From Galaxea fascicularis (lineage: Eukaryota; Cnidaria; Anthozoa; Scleractinia; Euphylliidae), in NCBI GenBank assembly GCA_948470475.1, contig OX419336.1:5392984-5456983 (forward strand): a stretch of DNA of 64,000 bases. Direction: 5' to 3'. The notes below the pieces were generated by a model. The model was not told where the DNA came from. It ran no database searches and was given only the letters and a program-made list of their open reading frames with translations. The translations under genes were made by a program, and so were the position numbers. Below are positions 33,478 through 46,000 of the stretch, piece by piece (the stretch's first letter is position 1; each line of letters opens with the position of its first letter).

Positions 33478-35573
33478 AGTTGTCCGATATTCAAACACGT
33501 GCAAGCTTACAACGTGTCGTTTAACTCCTTGTTTTGTTCCGGCGAATCTGCAAATTTTGTTCAAGAAAAAAATAAAAAAATTAACGAAACCGATAATTTG
33601 AAATTGTATTTAATTATGTTTACAACAACCCTCGGGGTTCAGTTGGCAAGCAGTTCAAGGTCAAGAAAATATGTACATGCAAACATGGCCAGTTTTAGCG
33701 CGGCTCTTGTGTTTGCTATCTTTCTTTCGCCGATGGATGCAGCTATACACAGCAGGCTACGAAAACAGGTCTGATGAAGGCTTGAGTGATCGCTTGTAAT
33801 GGATCCACTCTATTTATAAACACAGATGACATACTTTGCCGAATCATCAATTATGTGTTTGTTCTTGCAAAATAACTTGAGAAAACATCAAATTGCGTTC
33901 TATCAACAAATCGAACTCCGCTCAAAATAATGAAGGGCTTATTGAAAATTCTGTTTTTTTTAATAAGGCACATAAACAAAGCATAATCAAATTATTTGAA
34001 GTGACCACTGGATGGCTTACTAGTTATTGATAAAAAAGTGGAGTTTTTAAACATTTTGAGGAAAACATGAAAAATTTGAAAAATAAGCAAAACCTCAAAA
34101 ATGCGCCCTGTCAGAGCCAAGAAATTCCAGGAAATCTCCAAACGTAAGCTTTTCTGAAATTTTGGATGCACTTGACAGTAGGGTCAAAGTTCCCTCCAAA
34201 TGATTTAGTATTCCACATCCTTTTCAATGAAAATCTTGAAATCCTCTATGAGGAAAACACAAATCACAAATCACAGTAGTATTTCATGAAAATTATAAGA
34301 TCATTTTACCACCCAGAAGTGGCCTGGAGGTCCTTGTAAATGCCTAACTGAATTAAGGAGAATTTCGACAACAGTGGGATTTCATTATCAATTGAATCAG
34401 CCGTCTTAATGTAAGTCCTGCTTCATTGAAGAACCTTAAATCTTGTTTAAAAAGAAGATTTAATTTATGGTAATTCTTAAGAAGGGGGTTTTAATATGAG
34501 CACCGGAGGTCGATGCCAAAACACATTGGTCAGGGACTAGAAGCACGCGGTGAGAGGGCGATAAAATATTGTATTAGTGGAAACCACGTGAGTGAGTATC
34601 CATGTTTCTCCTTGCATGAGAATTACAAGTAACTGCTATAAAGACAAGGTTGGATTTTACTGAGGAAATTATAAATTCTTTAAGACGTTAGCTACACGAA
34701 AAACCTGCCTCCCAAGAGAGAGTACAGACCGAGAAATCCCAAAATATTAAATCCTATTATACTCGGATGCAAAGAATTTCGCATTCAAAATCACGACATC
34801 TGAAAAAAGTTGTAATTACAATTACAGAGAGGCCCAAATTTAGATAATGGTTAACGCAATAACAAAAGCACATTTTGAATCGTAATTCAAAGCTTCGAAT
34901 CAATCAAAAAATTAACAATCAATCGATTCTAATTTAAGTACGTTTATTGTAAGCTATTGTAAGTAATTATATTAACGGACCCAAGGACACAAGTTGATAC
35001 TGACTCGGTTTTAGGAAAGTGGAAGTCAAAATTTGACACTAATTATATTTGCGCATTGTGTATTAAAAAGTGATTTGATATATGTAACAGTATCCAGGCT
35101 AAGTATTTATCTAAAGAATACCACTGTTTTGAAACAAGTGTTTGATTTGAAATTGAAAGGTCAGTATTTACGTTCCACGGTTAGAGTTCCTTGCTAACAA
35201 AGCCTCCTTTGGGTGTTATGTTGAACTGAGCGAGAGTTAGGGACTCAATTTGACGGAAATGAGACTCTGCCAGCAAGGAAATTGTCCTTTTTCTATTTCA
35301 GTTTGCAGTTGTGATGATCTGTCAGGCTTCCATGTGTTTTTCAGTCTCTGGCCCCAGACAAATTTTTCAGTTCTCTCACGGTGCAATTCATGGTTTAACC
35401 TGCATTCAGGCTCTATGTATGCTACCGAGCGCCGATATAAGGGGTCATAAGAGCGATGTAAAACTTGAAAAAACGATGTCGAGCAGTGTTGAGTAACCCT
35501 TGAATGTACCTAGTTAGCTTACTGGCTGAGAAACTAACAGCGCCACATACTTTTCTCTTTGGTTTTTACACAG
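33478..35573. other. Sulfotransferase 5' flank, no confirmed gene
   Basis: Expected to hold the promoter and a noncoding first exon of the sulfotransferase. A plus-strand ATG at about 33685 starts a signal-peptide-like stretch (MASFSAALVFAIFLSPMDAA) ending 'AAACAG' before GTCTGA, a weak donor. It could be a leader exon of an unknown gene or chance. No other content is recognised. Confidence 0.35.
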
Positions 35574-35574
35574 G

Positions 35575-38500
35575 ATGACCCGTCTGGGAAGAATGTTCAC
35601 ATACCTTGGAATTTTGGGTGTGCTTTCGTTCCTGTGGTTGTTTCTATTATCAGAAAAATATAGGGTCAAAGGTAAGAAAGTTCCCAAGTGTTGTTATCTT
35701 GTGGCGAGAAGAGGTCAGGGATATTTTTTACCCTTTTTTATCGTTTCTTGGCTTTTTCTTGCAATTTCTCCAGAACTACCTTACTTCGGAGATGTAGTAC
35801 TTACTGTTTCTGTGATTACTTTACCAATTTGATGCGTTTTGCGAGGGAAAGAGACATGCAACTCTGAATAAGACTTGCCAAAAACTCTCTTCTTAATCCG
35901 AGGAGCGATAAAATAATCGCAGAAGGCAAGTATGAGACCGAGTGCAAATAATTACGCCTGCGCGATAAGACCAGCTCTTGTAACTGGATTGCATAGGCCT
36001 AGGCGCATTCAGTGAATCGATTTTTGGCTTTCTTTCTTGGTTCAGTTTGCTCAGTCTTTGCGAAAAAGGAAACTCTCTGGAGTGTTCAGAAATTTCGTGG
36101 CTAGGGGAAAGCATTCATGTAATCTATCATAGTTTAGGACACCCGAGAACTTGCATAGCGGAAAGTTTTTTTACGTTATCTGCGGTACCTGTGTAAGGAA
36201 AACCCTGTTTTTATGTAGTCATTCGTCGATACAATGCAATGCAAAACATTTCCTTCCCCAAGGGATTTTCAAGACTAATTTACAATACTCTTTGGGGAAT
36301 TTTGCCAGACTGCACGGTCATTGCAGTTTACAATCATATATAGAAGTCATAGATGCCCTAAGGTCAGCACAAGGGGTGGTCACAGCCAGCTGGCCAGGGT
36401 TCGTTACGTCCCTAGTGGTTCTTTAACATCCTACAGCATTAATTGTGGAGAGTTGTGAGACGGGACCTCCGGTTTATCGTCCTTATCCGAGAAGACTAGA
36501 AAGTCTAGCCATTTGCAGATGTCATTGCAATGGAAGCACTTTCTCTGCAGTTGTTTAAAGACCCTGAATGTTCGTCGGGCCGGGGCCTTGAACCCACGAC
36601 CTCCCGCACGGCAGTCCGGCACTCTATTAACTGAGCCAACCGGTCGGCGGAAAATAAAACGTAGTAAGAAATCAGGGGGACATGGGGGACATAGGTAGGC
36701 GGGAGAGAGAAGGGCGGGAAGCGGGAGTTCTAAACGGGGCAGAAGGTATCGAGGGGAATTATTAATCGGAGCTGGAGCACTGGGAAAAAAGCAAGCGGGA
36801 GATCTCTGGGATGAAAGGTATACAGCAGCCAGGATAACAGGGAAGCGGAAGATTTTGACCCTTCCGTTCCGTTTCCCCCTGAAAGCTATATTATAACTTC
36901 CATCAAATCGACAGACTTTTAATTACGTGCGTTGAACGTTATTTCTCTTTAGAAGTAACGAATCAAACACCAGCAACAGGGGATTCGAAGGCAGCAGAGG
37001 TAGGGACGAAATAACTTTACTGATTCTAAGTCATTTGAAAAATAAGACTTCATGAAAAATTACGAACTCAACAACAATGACCTGTAAAGTTAAATAGAAT
37101 GTTGTTGCTAAATATAATCTGCAAGATTTGGTATATTTAGGAGGCTATAAGGTGATTTGAGGTGACTTTTAAGCAGATTGAGGTCGTTTAAGGTGAAGTA
37201 CTGAGTCGACATTCAGACGGGTACTTACAAACGCAACAAATTTTCACGACCTTGTCTAAAGAGGGTTAATTGTTGATAGCACAAGGGGAAACGTTTTTCC
37301 AATCTCGTTCCCAGGATCGATCTTTCGGTTCTCTTTCGGAGCAAGTGGGTTTTGAAAATAAGCTCACAATTTGGAGAATCGAGTGATATATTGCTAAAAA
37401 ATAAGGTATACGGCGAGTGTCTTTTCGAGAAACTTGTTAGCGTGACTTTTTGGTTTTGTTTTTCGCTGGGATACCCTAGAGCTGTTTTCAATTTAGTACT
37501 GAATTCTCGTTTGCTTTAATTTTGTGTATTACTGCCCTCTGTAACGGGTTGCCAAAAGTCACGCAACTCAGTTTTAACTAATGAGAATCAAAACCAATAT
37601 ATATAATCCTGACTTCAGGCTCGTTTGCAATTTCTCGCGCTTGGTGCCACTGCAAATAACTTCATTTAGTCATTGCGCTTCAAACGGCCAGTGGCGATTG
37701 TTCAGAGTGTTCAGAGCCGTAGCTAGCGGGAAGGGGGGAAGGGGAGCCCCCCTGGACCTGTTGAGCCAGACCAATCAAGTCTGTGGATGGAGTTTTTTTT
37801 TTTTTTTTAACTCAGTAGTTTTGACTGTAGTGAGTTGCAATTGTTGGCAATTTTCATGGCCCAGAAATTGGTTGATTCACGGTGTGTGACCCCCCTACAA
37901 AGCTCCTGCTTTCTGCCCCCGTTACAAAAAACCTAGCTACGGCCCTGGTGTATGACTGTTTTGGGTTTTGGACACTCAGCATTTGAAAATCTAACTGTTT
38001 CGGGGGACTAAGGTTGTTCCTTCTCAAAACTTTCCAGCATTCCAGTCAAGAAAACACCATTATTCCGTGTGAGAAAACGACGATTATTCCGAAGACAATT
38101 TCGTTATGCTTTCATTCCCAAACTGAATTAAGCCCATTATTCCATTATTCCAGCGCAAAAGTTTTCGTTATTCTTATGCCACTATTGCTATTTATCTCTC
38201 GATCCAGGTCTTTTCCTTGATGACATCCAGGCAAGAGGAGCGCAAGCGCCAACTAGTAAACTACTGTAAAACGACGAAGGGAAGAACTCCTTTGCAGTCA
38301 AGATACCTCAATCACCTTATAGTGGACAACAAACACAAAATCGTTTACTGCTACATTCCTAAGGTTGCATGCACCACTTGGAAGAAGATAATGGCTCAGC
38401 TTGTCAGGCTTAATTATAAGAAGACATCCGTGCACCAGTTACGATTTGACCTGCTTAGCTCGCATTCCAAATCCGAAGTACGCTACATTTTGAACAACTA

Positions 38501-38999
38501 CTACAAGTTTATGTTTGTTCGAGAACCGTTTGAGCGACTTTTGTCCGCGTACAAGGACAAGTTCGAGAGGAAATCCAATGAAGTTTACGATAAATACGCA
38601 GGCAAGGTCAAGCGATCTGTGAGACGGCTTAAATTTGGTGCTGATGGGTGGCGTTCAGATGGAGATATAAACTTCTCGGATTTTATTTTGTATTTGATTG
38701 ACACCAACAGTAAAGGAGGTCGATATAATGAGCACTGGCGTCAGTACTACAAGCTTTGCTATCCTTGCGAAATAAACTACGATTTTATTGGACATTATGA
38801 GACTTTAGAGGAGGACGCTCGGTTCGTCTTACACGAAGCTGGTGTCGACAGACTTGTGTCTTTTTCACCGGTTCGTTACACGTCAACCAGAGATGATTTG
38901 AAACGGTTTTATTCCGAGCTTCCACGAGAGGATGTGTTGAAACTACGAAGAATTTATCGACATGACTTTGACATGTTTAATTACAAAGTCTCACTGTAG
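35575..38999 (+). CDS. Golgi carbohydrate sulfotransferase, HNK-1ST/CHST8-14 family (Sulfotransfer_2)
   Basis: Type II Golgi enzyme transferring sulfate from PAPS to a glycan (HNK-1, GalNAc-4, chondroitin/dermatan type); the acceptor cannot be told from sequence. Three coding exons: 35575-35671, 36953-36999, 38208-38999; 936 nt, 311 aa, all in phase. Residues 1-8 are a short basic cytosolic N-terminus, 9-27 the membrane anchor (YLGILGVLSFLWLFLLS), then a short stem. The catalytic domain shows the 5'-phosphosulfate loop IPKVACTTWKK (98-108), the 3'-phosphate site FVREPFERLLSAY (151-163), and the family signature HWRQYYKLCYPCEINYDFIG with ETLEEDA. An acceptor AG lies just before G-ATG at 35574, so an upstream noncoding exon is likely. 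About 310-420 aa is usual for the family, so this is near the short end. It diverges from attractin and converges on the ferroxidase gene. Confidence 0.9.
36229..36648 (-). mobile_element. tRNA-derived SINE, copy B, in sulfotransferase intron 1
   Basis: Same family as the copy at 22666-23108: the body matches almost collinearly, including the phrases for CCCTTGGGGCATCTATGAC-like and ACCCCTTGTGCTGACC-like segments in the two copies. The head on the minus strand has TGGCTCAGTTAA and GGTTCAAGGCC. The tail is degenerate (ATTGC/ATTGT units). It lies in the first coding intron of the sulfotransferase gene, antisense to it. Confidence 0.85.
37712..37947. mobile_element. TIR element with CCGTAGCTAG ends, sulfotransferase intron 2
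   Basis: CAGAGCCGTAGCTAGCGGG at 37712 and CCTAGCTACGGCCCTG ending at 37947, with inner CCCCCCTGGACC/GCCCCCGTTAC-like arms. Lies 260 bp upstream of the acceptor of the catalytic exon. Non-coding. Confidence 0.72.
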
Positions 39000-40263
39000 T
39001 TAGCATAAACACGAGCGATGTTTCGCTTGCGATGGTGATGCGACTTTTTTTGAAAATAGCCGCGTCGCCAGCGCGAGTTGGTGTCTACACGAGTTCCGCG
39101 ATTTTGTCGCGAGAAAGTTAACTTGTTGCATTTCTCGTGAATTTTTCACCTGTCGCATCACCCATAAGAGTGTGGCTACACATGTGATCTTTACCGCGCG
39201 CCTGCGACGCGACAATTTTTCGAAAAAATTGCAAAACTAAAAATCGTTTGTATAGCCTCGTCTTAAAATAGACTGTAACCTAAGTTCTTGAATGATATGT
39301 TAAATTATTGCTGAAAGTTAAAGTTGAAGTAAACATTGATGAAGTTACAAGAGAATTTTTGTAACACAGCATTCCTGCGTGAAACATCTCCCATAAAATA
39401 TAGCGGCCTTTCCTTTCCAAACTAGGACAAATGCTCGAGGTAACACGAAAAACAAACAAATTGACAAACAAAATTAATAACGATACAAACAAATTATATA
39501 CAGGGAATACAGTTTAAATTTAATAGATTGGCAAAACTGGACTACCATGTGCATGGCTATGGTGCAATGGTAATGACTGGCAGAACGAAGCTTCCCTCTA
39601 ATCAACAGGCATTTCAGCTCTTGCCTTATTGTTGCTGAAGGGTATTTGGTATTGACATGTCTTGCACAGTCCATTTTACAGTTGTGTGTTGAGTGACCTG
39701 GTCTTTGAATTGAAGCGAGGCTGGAGGTGACCTTGTTTTCATACAAACCTATCTGACTTTCTCTTGTAAATGCAGAGTAGTTAGCATAAGAACAACATGA
39801 TTTACGTGAGAGAAGCGGCAAGGTCTGTATCAAAACAAGGTCAACGCCAGCCTTGTTTCTATTCACAGGCTAGGTCACCGAGCATGCAGTTGTAAAATGG
39901 CTATTGTAACAGGGAGAAGACAAAAGTTCTGCCGAGATGGACTTCGAAAAGCCTTACTTTGCTTTGATAGAGTGATAGAGAGATGTTAATCCATGTGATA
40001 CTCACAAGTTAGCTGTGTCTCTCTGGATGACTGAATAGGCGAGCTTAAAATAGGCTTCTAGCTCTCCTTCAAATGATCCGGTTTACTTCAGTGTTATATA
40101 TGATCAACTCAGTGGCTGTTTAGCAATACAGAGCGAAACTGCTATTAACAAGCCGGTCTAGTTTCACTTCTGCTAGTATTGCAGCGAACTATTTACAAGA
40201 ATACTATGAAGGAATACGCCGCGAGTATTGTAATGTCAACGGCATGCCGTCAAGATCACCGCT
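39000..40263. other. Intergenic, between convergent sulfotransferase and ferroxidase genes
   Basis: Must contain both 3' UTRs. 39000-39235 has CGCGAC/GTCGCG words and GTGTCTACACGAG/GTGGCTACACATG phrases suggesting a worn foldback, but ends are not defined. No ORF is convincing. Confidence 0.4.
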
Positions 40264-43087
40264 CTAGATAATCACAACAAAAATTGCCAAAAGAAAAAGG
40301 GTGGAATACGTGTATAAGGTTGCACAGCCGCCTTTGGGTGGAGGAAGTTGCTTGGTGGTTGGTGCACCTGTGAAGAAAACAGAGCTACATCAGCAGCGGA
40401 CGATATTAGAGAGCCGTCGCTATCCCGATTCTAACCTGCTCCCTACCACGAGGGCACGAGGGGAGATCATGGAAGTGGAAACAATGACAGGCGGCACTTT
40501 ACGCAGCTTCCATATCATGTTTGCTCGATAACTTTTTTCTTAGCATGTTGTTGCAGAGAAATGCTCCACGTTGCATTAACTTGTTAAATGTGGCGTCACA
40601 TGTCTTGATTTCGGAATTAACCAGGTTGTTCAAAACTGGCACAGCAAAATAAGTAAAAAACCCGCAACTTACTTGTGGGAGCCAATACCGTAAACAGCGC
40701 CTTCATACCACCACGTATGTGGACGTTCACGTGGCAATGTACCATCCAGGTTCCAACCGCATCAGGAATCATCAAAACGGTCGCAAAGGATTCTGGCAGT
40801 AAATCATAGACATCGCCGCGATGATATGCCATCGATTTCTGTTAAGAAATACAAAACTCCAACATTTACAAAAAAGACATTCACCGGAAAATCACACTAA
40901 ACAATGACAACAATCTCTCATGTTGCTGCTCATGCGAGCACAGCGAGCAGCATCCTATTCGAGGCGAACGACGGTAATTTCGAGAAAAGGCACTCTGAGT
41001 GGATTGATAAAGTGGCATCTGTTTGTTTATTTATTTACTTTTTTTATTTGTTTGTAACCATGGTCGGGAGAATCGAATTCAGGGAGCGAGAGAAGAGGAA
41101 TTAAAGAAGGGACGTCGCCCTATCCACTAACCCTTTATCTCCCAAGATCTGATTATTAATTCTCCCTTCACTAGCGGCTATACAGATCCTTGTACATAAT
41201 TCAAAAGAATTTGGTGTTATATCTGATCAAGATAAAACTCCTGTTTACCGGACTATTATAAGGAGAAGTTAAATTCTAATCACTTCAGTCTAGGAGTTAA
41301 AGGGTTAAACAGCACTACGTCCCCAAGCAACCTCAATTCTGGCACTAAAATCTAGTATACTTACATACAGGACGCTCTGTCCATGGAAATGTACTGTGTG
41401 CATTTCTGTATTGCCACCAATTTGCAGAAGATACCAGACAACCTTCTCTCCTTTGTACATCGTCAGCCCCGGGACATTTCCAAACAGATAACCATTAATA
41501 GCCCCCTTCAAATTGCTTTCCCAGAAATCAAAGATGCTTCTCAGCTGGGCGAGGGGTGCAGGATTCTTGTCGGTTAGGTATTCCTTAATGTTTTCCTCAA
41601 CATACCAACTCCGTGTTTCATCGAACACGGTAAGCAAGAGAGCAAACTCCCTGTCTACACCCTTAATTCTTCCTTGATCGTTCAGTGTTCCCTTAGGCAA
41701 GACAAAAGTTTTGGTTAGTGTAGTATCGACGATGTAATCAAATGAGATCGAGCGGAATTATGGGTTATTAAATGGAGCCGACATGGTTGGTGTTGAAGTG
41801 CTAGAGTTAAACCTGTGCGTGTTTTGGGTTGAATCCGAATGTTTCATGTATTGTGAATCAACTACAGTTAGGATGAATGAAATTATTCTAGCAGTGACGC
41901 GAACAACTACGTTTAATACTGACAAAACGACTGAAGTGTAAACGAGATTAACTTTCTCGTCAATCGTTGAGTCAGGAGCGTGTCTGACTGCCTCAAATAG
42001 CTTCGGATTATCTAATAGCAATCGGGTTACGCGTTTGTGGTGCTTGTTGGCGTGATCAGTCATTTGTATTATCTCATAAGTGTTACACTTTGTCATAACT
42101 TTAAATACTATAAATAAATGGTTGATGTAGTTGTTGTTGTTGTTGTACATGTCACGGTTAGCCCACAGGGGATGAAAAGTAAGACGTTAAGGAGCAAAAA
42201 TTTCGTCCAAGGGTTATAAGCTGTTTTCGCTCATCACCAGGGTGAGCTGAACCCAATCTGTAAAATTTTTATCCATTCACAAGTTTATTCGGAAAGAAAG
42301 CCATCCTGAGATGGATTCATCGTTGCTTTCGTATAAACGCTGTCAAAGGAGCAACGTACCTTTTTGCAAATGATCAACGGTCCTACCAGTCCAGAGTTGG
42401 TATCTCTGATTGGATTTACATCTGAAGAGTAACCCCATGTGAGGCATTCAGTGTCTTTAGACCCAGGCCCGGCTCTTTCCGGTACTTCCCACACGTAATT
42501 GTAAATTCTTCCTGGAGCAATGGCGTTATCAGCTGTATCGGCCCCTGTTGTGTTATCCCTGTACTTAGAGCCTTCGTCTTGTTTGCTTAAAAAAGTACGA
42601 CATTCACAGTCAATGTTACAAGACGTCTTTGTGAAGATTTGTACAAATAAAAGCGATTTTTCGAAAAAGCTATGTTGTCTAGTTGCTAACTTTTTGTTGG
42701 CGGCTTCACTATTGCCATAGTATTGCAGTATTTTCAACTTTCATTCAAAGAAACATTGGCTTGGAATTTGTGGATGAGGAGAGCGGGGAATTACATGCTA
42801 AAAATCGTGGGCTTGTTGCCACCTGTACTGGCCGTTTCAGAACATACCTATAAAATAATCCATGGGGATGAATTGAATACTCCCTTGACGCCAAGTTCTT
42901 GAAGACTATTTCGATGGTGTCACCCACTTCAGCTTTTATCACAGGTCCAAGGATTCCTAAATACTCCTCATCTTTGGTTCTTTGTTTCTGCGTGGTGAAT
43001 GTGGCATCGGTGTATTCTTTGAAGAGCACTTTCTTGTTTTTCCCACCAATAAATAGGGGACCTGGTATTGTGTAACGGCCTGCATAC
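40264..43087 (-). CDS. Ferroxidase exons 10-14: cupredoxin domains 5-6 and C-terminal anchor signal
   Basis: Exon 10: [42 protein letters not shown]. Exon 11: [18 protein letters not shown] and [11 protein letters not shown]. Exon 12: [36 protein letters not shown] and [10 protein letters not shown] (His1022, 1025, 1027). Exon 13: [15 protein letters not shown], giving His1067, Cys1068, His1069, His1073 and Met1078, so the domain 6 type 1 site and its half of the trinuclear cluster are complete. A strong GTAAGT donor ends exon 13 in phase 1. Exon 14 adds a proline-rich spacer, a small-residue patch (GGCA, 1101-1104) and a hydrophobic run ([12 protein letters not shown]) ending at the stop, as in GPI-anchor signals. 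No cytosolic tail follows. Confidence 0.88.
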
Positions 43088-46000
43088 CTGGGAAAATAAT
43101 TGAGAAAGCCAGGGTTTCATTAATTGTTGTTGCGACAAAGAAATCAAACGAATAGCGTAATTATAAATTTGGCTACGTACTGATAGTGTAATCTGTAATT
43201 CTAGTTCTAAATTTTACAAACGTATTTAAACCAAGTGTATGAAGTATGCATGTTAAAGTGGGAATATGAAGTAGCTTAATTATTTGATTGTCATTCTATT
43301 CACAATCAGCGTAAAGTTGCTTATAGATCGTTTTCAGTTCAGTGACCAGCGGCCATATTGGTTCAATGAAACAAAAGAAAGCATTTGCATAAAAATAGAG
43401 TTCAATTCCCAGAGGGTTAGTCTTGTGTACCAACATGGCCGCCGTGACGTCATGTGAAAACGATCTATTCAGAAAGCTTTCAATTATTCTTAGCAGGTGA
43501 AGCAAAATGCGAGGAACGATGTCACTACTTACATGCTGTCTTTAAGATCTACTCCTTCAATTAAATCCTTTCCACTAGGGGCGTAGTCCCAAATTTCCTC
43601 AACAGCTGCAATGTGATACCATCTCTTTCGCCCTTGCTGTGGCTGTTGACCGGGGACCTTCCCACAATCCCTTTGAACAGTGTACTTAGCAACCATTCCT
43701 CCGTTCAAGTTACTATTTACACGGCAGGTTAGTTTCCACTCCCCAGGATTGTCTGGGATCATATGCACTGCAGCAAGGGATCCTACAGTTGAGAATAACA
43801 ATGACAATAACAATTAGTCGAAATGGAGAGTTATCTCACAAAGAATAATACTGCGTTATAGTACAACAAATATGGCATCAGAATCTTTACGATACCATAT
43901 ATTGTGCAACAAGATTTGAAGAACGCCATTATACTGCAGAAAACCTGCACTCAGACGCAACAAAATTTGCGTCGAGCAAAGCAAAAAACGCCAGACATTT
44001 GACCCTGGCAAACTGCCTATTTCAACGTCTATCGGTGAGTTTTACAAAACTCGAAGACAGTGATCCTAATAACCGAGACGGGCTTACTCGATTTACTTTA
44101 GAGGCGTTTGGCATAAGTACGCATTCAGTTGTGGCCTTTTTGTTGAGCTATGGTTAAAGCACAAAAGCCTGACACTAGCTGCCATAACCACGGGTTAGGT
44201 GGTATTAAAACCTATAGGTTGTCATGGTATTTAATCTGGGTTAGCGCTAACCATGCTTCCAGCAACTCGGCCTAGGACTGTAACATCACACTAACTAACC
44301 TTCTGTCATCCCCAGAGTATCGTGGTTGTTGCCATTCCGTATGAACGTGTTTCCATGGAAGTAAGCAGTATGCGTCTGCGCCGCCGGTCCACCAATGAAA
44401 TGCCAAGAGACGTTGTCACCTTTGCACATGCGCAAGCCGGGCAAATTGCCATAAATGAAACCGTTGATGTTTCTCATTTGGTTGCTGGCCTTGAACCCAG
44501 CATCGTCTTAAAAATCAAGAAGTAACGTGGATTCATATTAAGGAATAAAAATCAATGAAAGCCGCTACAAAGATTATAAGAACTTTGAAAGCTCCTAATT
44601 TCGTTCATCACTGTTGAATGAACTTTGAAGTGCAATAATTTACAAAACATATAGTTTAGGTAAAACTATTTCAGGAAGTGAAAAACCATGATACCGAAAA
44701 AGCCTTCTCTCTTTTACGTTTCACTGAGAAAATACATAGCAATTAGTAACCTCATATCGCCATATCATTTCGAAAGGTTTTTCTTGATTCGAGACTTACT
44801 TTCGTTTATCGTAGATGCATTTCCCGAAAGGTATTTATTTTCATTCAAGTACCAGGAGAGATCCTCGTTGGTTAATGCAAAACGAAGGAAAAACTCGTGA
44901 TTTACGTCCTTTCTTTTCCATGGCCGATTTTCATTTAAAGTTCCTTTTCTGCAGACAATCAGAGGACCAATGAGACCTATAAACGAAAAGAAATAGAAAC
45001 GTAACAGGGATACGATTAAGTTGACTCTACACTTAACGAGATAAATTGATATTAATACAATGTAGAACTGATTTTGTTCCCAGGAAATGCAAATCTCTTC
45101 TGGAATGATCCGAAATTACATAGAAGTTTTTGGAAGTTATCTTTCGGTTAGAGATCTTTTTGAGTATTAAGAAAAACACAGTTCTTCTGGGAGATGTTTC
45201 AGGCTCTTTCCATGGCACCGGATGCAAAAAAATGAGCTGTCACTGGCAGTTTGTTTCTAAGGTCGCTAAGAAGCTCTGTTATTCGGAATGTTGGTTCATT
45301 CTTCCTTAGGTTAGCTTATGAATTATCCCAAAGGTAAACGGAAAGATGATAGTTTCTGTCAAGCCAGGAGAAATGGGTTATAAATCAGTTAAAGACGTTC
45401 CAAGCACAGTCTTTGATTATTCTAAGGAGATCCCCTCTCATCCTCCTCGCCCCTTGTGTGGTATGAGGCCCAAAGTTGAACTACTTACCACTGTGTATGT
45501 CCTTAGTGGAATCAACATTAGAGTAATACATCCAAGTGAGGCACGGAGGGTCCGTGTCAGTTGGTGCCACAGCTTCCGGTGCAGTCCACCGATAAAGGTA
45601 AGTTTGATTGGGCAGTATTGCATCATCAGCGGTGTCGTTCCCGGATGTTCCATCTTGATAGCTGGCACCTTCGTTGGCTTTATCGTAAAGTACTCCAAGA
45701 GGATAGATACTGTAATTACGACTACCCTGTACAAAATTTGAGGACCGAGGTGAAACAAGATGAGAACAAGTGAAAATAGATCGTTTTCAGTGACGTGACC
45801 AGCGGCCAGATTGGTACAGTGAAACAAAAGAAAGTATTTGCATAAAAAAAATAGAGTTTAATTCTCAGAGGGTTAACTTTTTGCACCAACATGGCCGCCG
45901 CGACGCAAGTGAAAATTTATACCGGTTGTTTTTCGAAATAAACCTTGAAAATAACCGCCAAATCCTAGGAATGACGTACTAAAATTGCTTCATTAATTAA

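Noticed and set aside
33457..33774. 105-aa ORF with signal-peptide-like end
   Set aside because: First part is transposon sequence; the possible exon from 33685 has only a weak donor, so it is noted in the flank entry but not called.
41758..42150. 130-aa minus-strand ORF
   Set aside because: Lies in ferroxidase intron 11, begins in a TTG/CAA microsatellite, and has no recognisable domain; exons 11 and 12 join in phase without it.
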